From assembly GCA_934661165.1 (NCBI GenBank), contig CAKUJB010000011.1, forward strand, positions 1 to 29,014: a stretch of 29,014 nt of DNA, in the 5' to 3' direction. The stretch is from an uncultured Microbacteriaceae bacterium (GTDB taxonomy: Bacteria; Actinomycetota; Actinomycetes; Actinomycetales; Microbacteriaceae). The position numbers were made by a program, and so were the translations under genes. The notes below the pieces were generated by a model, which saw only the letters and a list, made by a program, of their open reading frames with translations, was not told the DNA's origin and searched no databases. How positions within the stretch are numbered: the first letter of the stretch is position 1; each line of letters starts with the position of its first letter. Shown here one piece after another: positions 26,301 to 29,014 of this stretch.

Positions 26301-26899
26301 GGCTCTACGTATCCGATCACCCGCTCGCGGGTTTCGAGCAGCAGCTCGCGGCGCTCGCGACGCATTCGATCGCGACCGTCCACGCGGGCGAGGGGCTCGA
26401 GGACGGGCAGGTCATCACGATCGCCGGACTCGTCACCGCCGCGCAGCAGCGGATCGCGAAGTCGAGCGGGAATCCCTGGGGCATGCTCACCGTGCAGGAC
26501 TTCAGCGGGGAGATCCCGGTGTCGTTCTTCTCGAAGAGCTACCTCGAGTTCTGGCCCCTCGTCGCGGAGGACGCGATCGTCGTCGTGAAGGGCCGCCTGC
26601 AGCGCCGCGACGACGGCTGGGCGATCACGGGGCAGACGCTGAGCGTCCCCGAGCTCGCCGCCGTCGACGCGACCTCGAGCGCGCCGCTCACGCTGCGCAT
26701 CCCCGAGGCGGCCGCGACGACCGATCGCATCACGCAGCTCGGCGCCGCGCTCCGGCGCCACCCGGGGGAGGCCGAGGTGCGTCTGCTGCTCCTCCGCGAC
26801 GAGAGCGCGGGCTTCTTCGAGCTGCCGCACCGCGTCCGCCGCGGGCCAGACCTCACCTCGGAGCTCAAGGTGCTGCTCGGCTCCCGCGCGTTCGACTGA
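23366..26899 (+). CDS. dnaE: DNA polymerase III subunit alpha
   Basis: Catalytic subunit of the replicative DNA polymerase. The 1177-residue length fits DnaE1 and starts with the PHP domain (HLHVHTEYSMLDGAA, 9-23), which in this family can hold a 3'-5' proofreading exonuclease. The polymerase core has GPGRGSGAGS and PDFDVDFDD (416-424), with Asp417 and Asp419 as two catalytic aspartates and the third at Asp581 in LVKMDFLGLR. Later blocks are ALYRPGPM, YQEQVM, AFNKAHSAAYG, a helix-hairpin-helix region and an OB fold (about 1010-1090). The ATG lies 6 nt after a TATGGT hexamer, so the transcript is probably leaderless. DnaE2 (ImuC) is less likely because of the length and the housekeeping context. 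Confidence 0.96.
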   Translation: MASGDSFAHLHVHTEYSMLDGAARVGELLDEAVALGMPAIAITDHGNNFGAFEFWRQAKARGIKPIIGTEAYLTPGTHRSDKTRVRWAEGEGLNADDVGGGGAYTHMTLLAETTEGMHNLFRLSSLASIEGHYFKPRMDRELLAQHAKGIIATTGCVGGEVQTRLRLGQYEEARRAAAEFRDIFGPDNFFAEIMDHGIEIERRTQSELIRLAKDVGLPLVATNDLHYTHAGDAAAHAALLCVQSGSTMHDPNRFKFDADEFYLKTPAEMRHLFRDHPEACDATLLIAERCEAEFAPQEGRYMARFPVPDGETDVTWFRKEVERGLGERYPDGITDRVRQQADYEMDVIISKGYASYFLVVADFINWSKRNGIRVGPGRGSGAGSIAAYAMRITDLDPIEHGLIFERFLNPERVSMPDFDVDFDDRRRGEVIRYVTDKYGSDHVAQIVTYGTIAAKQALKDAARVLGHPFAMGDRLTKAMPDPAQGHNMPLAHVLDPGADRYHEAKDLREIIETDAEARVVFDTAMGLEGLRRQWGVHAAGVILSSEPLLDVIPIMRREQDGQIITQFDYPAAEALGLVKMDFLGLRNLTIIDDALDNIEANRGHRPVLEELPFTDEATYRLLSSGETLGVFQLDSGPLRSLLKLMRPDSFEDISAVIALYRPGPMGADSHTNYALRKNGQQPITPIHPELAEPLADILEESYGLIIYQEQVMAIAQRVAGYTLGQADLLRRAMGKKKKEILDKEFEPFSAGMRGNGFSDAAITKLWEILVPFSDYAFNKAHSAAYGVISYWTAYLKQHYPAEYMAALLTSVGDKKDTMAIYLAECRRMGIRVLPPDVNESVAYFSAAGEDIRFGLGAVRNVGFGAVEQIRAARESKEPFTGFHDFLAKVPLQVANKRTLESLVKAGAFDSLHPVRRALFEIHEEAVDAAVSIKRNEASGMVGFDFDSLWDEPAQAVDSVPEMPEWTKRDKLAFEREMLGLYVSDHPLAGFEQQLAALATHSIATVHAGEGLEDGQVITIAGLVTAAQQRIAKSSGNPWGMLTVQDFSGEIPVSFFSKSYLEFWPLVAEDAIVVVKGRLQRRDDGWAITGQTLSVPELAAVDATSSAPLTLRIPEAAATTDRITQLGAALRRHPGEAEVRLLLLRDESAGFFELPHRVRRGPDLTSELKVLLGSRAFD

Positions 26900-26903
26900 G
26901 CAC

Positions 26904-26924
26904 GGCAGGGCCCTCCGCCCTGCC
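26904..26924 (+). terminator. Hairpin after dnaE (possible terminator)
   Basis: GGCAGGG / CCCTGCC form a perfect 7-bp GC-rich stem with a 7-base loop just after the dnaE stop. No T-run follows, so it may be a weak or factor-assisted terminator. It lies immediately before the hisD -10 hexamer. Confidence 0.45.
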
Positions 26925-26925
26925 C

Positions 26926-26931
26926 TAGGCT
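26926..26931 (+). promoter_or_regulatory. Candidate -10 element for the hisD-nrdR-pyrD operon
   Basis: TAGGCT lies 8 nt before the hisD GTG, so transcription would start about 0-2 nt before the start codon (leaderless or nearly so). It directly abuts the dnaE hairpin. Confidence 0.45.
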
Positions 26932-26939
26932 GAATCCTT

Positions 26940-28238
26940 GTGATCCGCACCATCGACCTGCGCGGCCGCCGGCTCGGCCCGGCCGAGCTCGCCGAGATCC
27001 TGCCGCGGCCCGCGATCGACGTGTCGGCGGCCTCGGCGGCGGCGGCCGACCTCATCGACGACGTCCGCGCCCGCGGCGCGGCGGCGCTCGCCGAGCAGGC
27101 CGAGCGGTTCGACGGCGGCGCCCCGACCGCGGTGCGGGTGAGCGACACGGCGATCCGCGACGCGGTCGAGGGGCTCGACCCCGAGGTGCGCGCGGCGCTC
27201 GAGGAGGCCATCCGCCGCGTCCGCCTCGCCTCCGCGGCCCAGGTGCCCCCGGCGACCGCGACCCGGCTCGCCGACGGCGGCATCGTCCGCCAGCGATGGC
27301 AGCCGGTCCGCCGAGTCGGACTCTACGTCCCGGGCGGCAAGGCGGTGTACCCGTCGAGCGTCGTCATGAATGCCGTGCCCGCGCAGGCCGCGGGTGTCGC
27401 CTCGATCGCGCTCGCCTCCCCGTCGCAGGCCGGCGGCGGCGTCGACCCGACGATCCTCGCGGCGGCGGGCCTGCTCGGCGTCGACGAGGTCTACGCGATG
27501 GGCGGCGCCGGCGCGATCGGCGCGCTCGCCTACGGCGTGCCCGAGCTCGGCCTCGACCCCGTCGACGTCATCACCGGGCCCGGCAACGTGTACGTCGCCG
27601 CCGCGAAGCGCCTCGTGAAGGGCCAGGTCGGCATCGACGCCGAGGCCGGGCCCACGGAGATCCTCGTCATCGCCGATGCGGCCGCCGACCCCGAGCTCGT
27701 CGCGGTCGACCTCATCTCGCAGGCGGAGCACGACGAGCTCGCCGCCGCGGTGCTCGTGACCGACTCGGCCGGGCTCGCCGCCGCCGTCGAGGCGGCGATC
27801 GCCCGTCGCGCGCCGCGCACGCGGCACGCGGCCCGCGTCGCGACGTCGCTCGCGGCGCAGCAGTCGGCGATCGTCCTCGTCGACGATCTCGCGACCGCCG
27901 CCCGGGTGAGCGACGCGTACGGCCCCGAGCATCTCGAGATCCAGACGGCGGACCCCGAGGCGGTGCTCGCCGACATCCACTCCGCGGGTGCGATCTTCCT
28001 CGGCCCCGACGCGCCGGTGAGCCTCGGCGACTATCTCGCCGGCTCGAACCACGTGCTGCCGACCGGTGGCCAGTCCCGCTTCTCGAGCGGGCTGAGCGCG
28101 ATGGCCTTCCTGCGCCCGCAGCAGATCGTCGAGTACTCCCGGGAGGCCCTGGCCGCCGTGCGCGAGCCGCTCGTCGCGCTCGCCGCCGCGGAGGATCTGC
28201 CGGCGCACGGCGAGGCCGTCGAGGCGAGGTTCGACTGA
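26940..28238 (+). CDS. hisD: Histidinol dehydrogenase HisD
   Basis: Zinc enzyme that oxidises L-histidinol to L-histidine in two NAD-dependent steps, the end of histidine synthesis. The 432-residue protein has VGLYVPGGKAVYPSSV, the signature region DLISQAEHDE (257-266) with zinc ligands Gln261 and His264, catalytic Glu330 and His331 in GPEHLEI, then Asp364 in GDYLAGSNHVLP and His423 near the end as further zinc ligands. All key residues are present. The rest of the his operon is not in this window. The stop overlaps the nrdR ATG by one base (TGATG). Confidence 0.96.
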   Translation: MIRTIDLRGRRLGPAELAEILPRPAIDVSAASAAAADLIDDVRARGAAALAEQAERFDGGAPTAVRVSDTAIRDAVEGLDPEVRAALEEAIRRVRLASAAQVPPATATRLADGGIVRQRWQPVRRVGLYVPGGKAVYPSSVVMNAVPAQAAGVASIALASPSQAGGGVDPTILAAAGLLGVDEVYAMGGAGAIGALAYGVPELGLDPVDVITGPGNVYVAAAKRLVKGQVGIDAEAGPTEILVIADAAADPELVAVDLISQAEHDELAAAVLVTDSAGLAAAVEAAIARRAPRTRHAARVATSLAAQQSAIVLVDDLATAARVSDAYGPEHLEIQTADPEAVLADIHSAGAIFLGPDAPVSLGDYLAGSNHVLPTGGQSRFSSGLSAMAFLRPQQIVEYSREALAAVREPLVALAAAEDLPAHGEAVEARFD

Positions 28239-28708
28239 TGTTCTGCCCGTTCTGCCGCCATCCGGACTCCCGCGTCATCGACTCGCGCACGAGCGATGAC
28301 GGACTGTCGATCCGGCGCCGGCGGCAGTGCCCCGAATGCGGCGGGCGCTTCACGACGACCGAGACGGCGACGCTCATGGTCATCAAGCGCAACGGCGTCG
28401 TCGAGGCCTTCAGCCGGGACAAGGTCGCCTCCGGCGTCCGCAAGGCGGCGCAGGGGCGCCCCGTCGAGGAGTCGCAGCTCGCCGAGCTCGCGCAGCGCGT
28501 CGAGGAGTCGATCCGCGCGACGGGCGCCTCGCAGATCGAGGCGAACGAGATCGGCCTCGCGATCCTCGGGCCGCTCAAGGAGCTCGACGAGGTCGCGTAC
28601 ATGCGGTTCGCGAGCGTCTATCAGGCGTTCGAGTCGCTCGAGGACTTCGAGGAGGCGATCGCGCGACTGCGCGACGAGCACGGCGAGCGGGAGGGCCGGG
28701 CCGACTGA
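28238..28708 (+). CDS. nrdR: Transcriptional repressor NrdR
   Basis: Zinc-ribbon, ATP-cone repressor of ribonucleotide reductase genes. The 156 residues have MFCPFCRHPDSRVIDSR at the start, zinc ligands Cys3, Cys6, Cys31 and Cys34 (CPEC), the family stretch RRRRQCPECGGRFTTTE, and the ATP cone (about 47-137) starting VIKRNGVVEAFSRDK. The start is fixed by the one-base overlap with the hisD stop, and the C-terminal end overlaps the pyrD ATG in the same way. No NrdR box or nrd gene is seen nearby, so its targets lie elsewhere. Confidence 0.96.
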   Translation: MFCPFCRHPDSRVIDSRTSDDGLSIRRRRQCPECGGRFTTTETATLMVIKRNGVVEAFSRDKVASGVRKAAQGRPVEESQLAELAQRVEESIRATGASQIEANEIGLAILGPLKELDEVAYMRFASVYQAFESLEDFEEAIARLRDEHGEREGRAD

Positions 28709-29014
28709 TGTACGGGGTGCTCTTCCGCACCGTGCTGCGCCGGCTCGACCCGGAACGCGCGCACGGACTCGCCCACGCGCTGATCCGGCTGCTCGGCTCC
28801 CGCCCCGTCGCGTGGCTCGTGCGGCGCTGGAGTCGGCCGCCGTCGGTGATGCGCGTGCACGCGATGGGCATCGACTTCCCCTCGCCCTTCGGCCTCGCCG
28901 CGGGGTTCGACAAGGACGCGCACGCCGTGCTCGGGCTCGGGGCCCTCGGCTTCGGCCACGTCGAGATCGGCACCGTCACGGCACACCCGCAGCCCGGCAA
29001 CCCCCGACCCCGAC
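28708..29014 (+). CDS. pyrD: Dihydroorotate dehydrogenase (quinone), N-terminal part only
   Basis: Class 2 enzyme that oxidises dihydroorotate to orotate in pyrimidine synthesis, passing electrons to quinone at the membrane. Only the first 102 codons lie in the window. They show the N-terminal helical, membrane-associated segment of class 2 enzymes (FRTVLRRLDPERAHGLAHAL) and then the start of the FMN barrel: FPSPFGLAAGFDKDA, followed by GFGHVEIGTVT and HPQPGNPRPR. The ATG overlaps the nrdR stop by one base, so hisD, nrdR and pyrD form one transcription unit. Confidence 0.94.
   Translation, partial: MYGVLFRTVLRRLDPERAHGLAHALIRLLGSRPVAWLVRRWSRPPSVMRVHAMGIDFPSPFGLAAGFDKDAHAVLGLGALGFGHVEIGTVTAHPQPGNPRPR

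Noticed and set aside
23285..27283. A very long open frame on the minus strand opposite dnaE, and similar long frames opposite or in other frames of most genes
   Set aside because: At this GC content stop codons are rare in the non-coding frames of real genes. The translations are Arg/Ala/Asp/Gly-rich without domain motifs, while the plus strand encodes complete conserved proteins.

Overview
The window is a chromosomal stretch of a very GC-rich actinobacterium. Gene content and order (a PASTA kinase, a LysM protein and an Rv2175c-like gene; a division and cell wall cluster from mraZ to divIVA; then lspA, rluD, dnaE, hisD, nrdR and pyrD) suggest a member of the Microbacteriaceae. That assignment is an inference from synteny and protein style, because no rRNA or other marker lies here. 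I see no tRNA, rRNA, insertion sequence, prophage or CRISPR array. No intergenic gap exceeds about 190 bp.

Left part (1-5097). A minus-strand pair encodes a LysM protein with a lysozyme-like C-terminal domain and, just after it, a transmembrane Ser/Thr kinase with PASTA repeats; the kinase is cut by the window edge. Divergent from this pair is a small Rv2175c-type DNA-binding protein gene. It meets a trans-isoprenyl diphosphate synthase gene tail to tail. A DUF3040 membrane protein gene diverges from the synthase gene and ends in a strong hairpin terminator.

Centre (5206-19347). This is the division and cell wall cluster: mraZ with three MraZ boxes, rsmH, ftsL, ftsI, murF, mraY, murD, ftsW, murG, murC, ftsQ and ftsZ, all on the plus strand. 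Most junctions overlap by 4 bp (ATGA or GTGA), which points to translational coupling. The set makes UDP-MurNAc-pentapeptide (MurC, MurD, MurF), transfers it to lipid (MraY, MurG), polymerises and cross-links it at the septum (FtsW, FtsI) and assembles the divisome (FtsL, FtsQ, FtsZ). murE is missing from its usual place between ftsI and murF.

Right part (19361-29014). The genes are yggS (PLP homeostasis), sepF (FtsZ anchor), yggT, divIVA/wag31 (polar growth), lspA, rluD, dnaE (replicative polymerase), hisD, nrdR and a partial pyrD.

Most of the window is conserved housekeeping sequence and I found no undescribed system. The points worth a second look are the missing murE; a repeated promoter design in which a TANNNT hexamer sits exactly 6 nt before the start codon (leaderless transcripts); a 24-bp tandem duplication across the lspA/rluD junction; and cysteine pairs in predicted extracytoplasmic parts of MraY, FtsW and FtsL.
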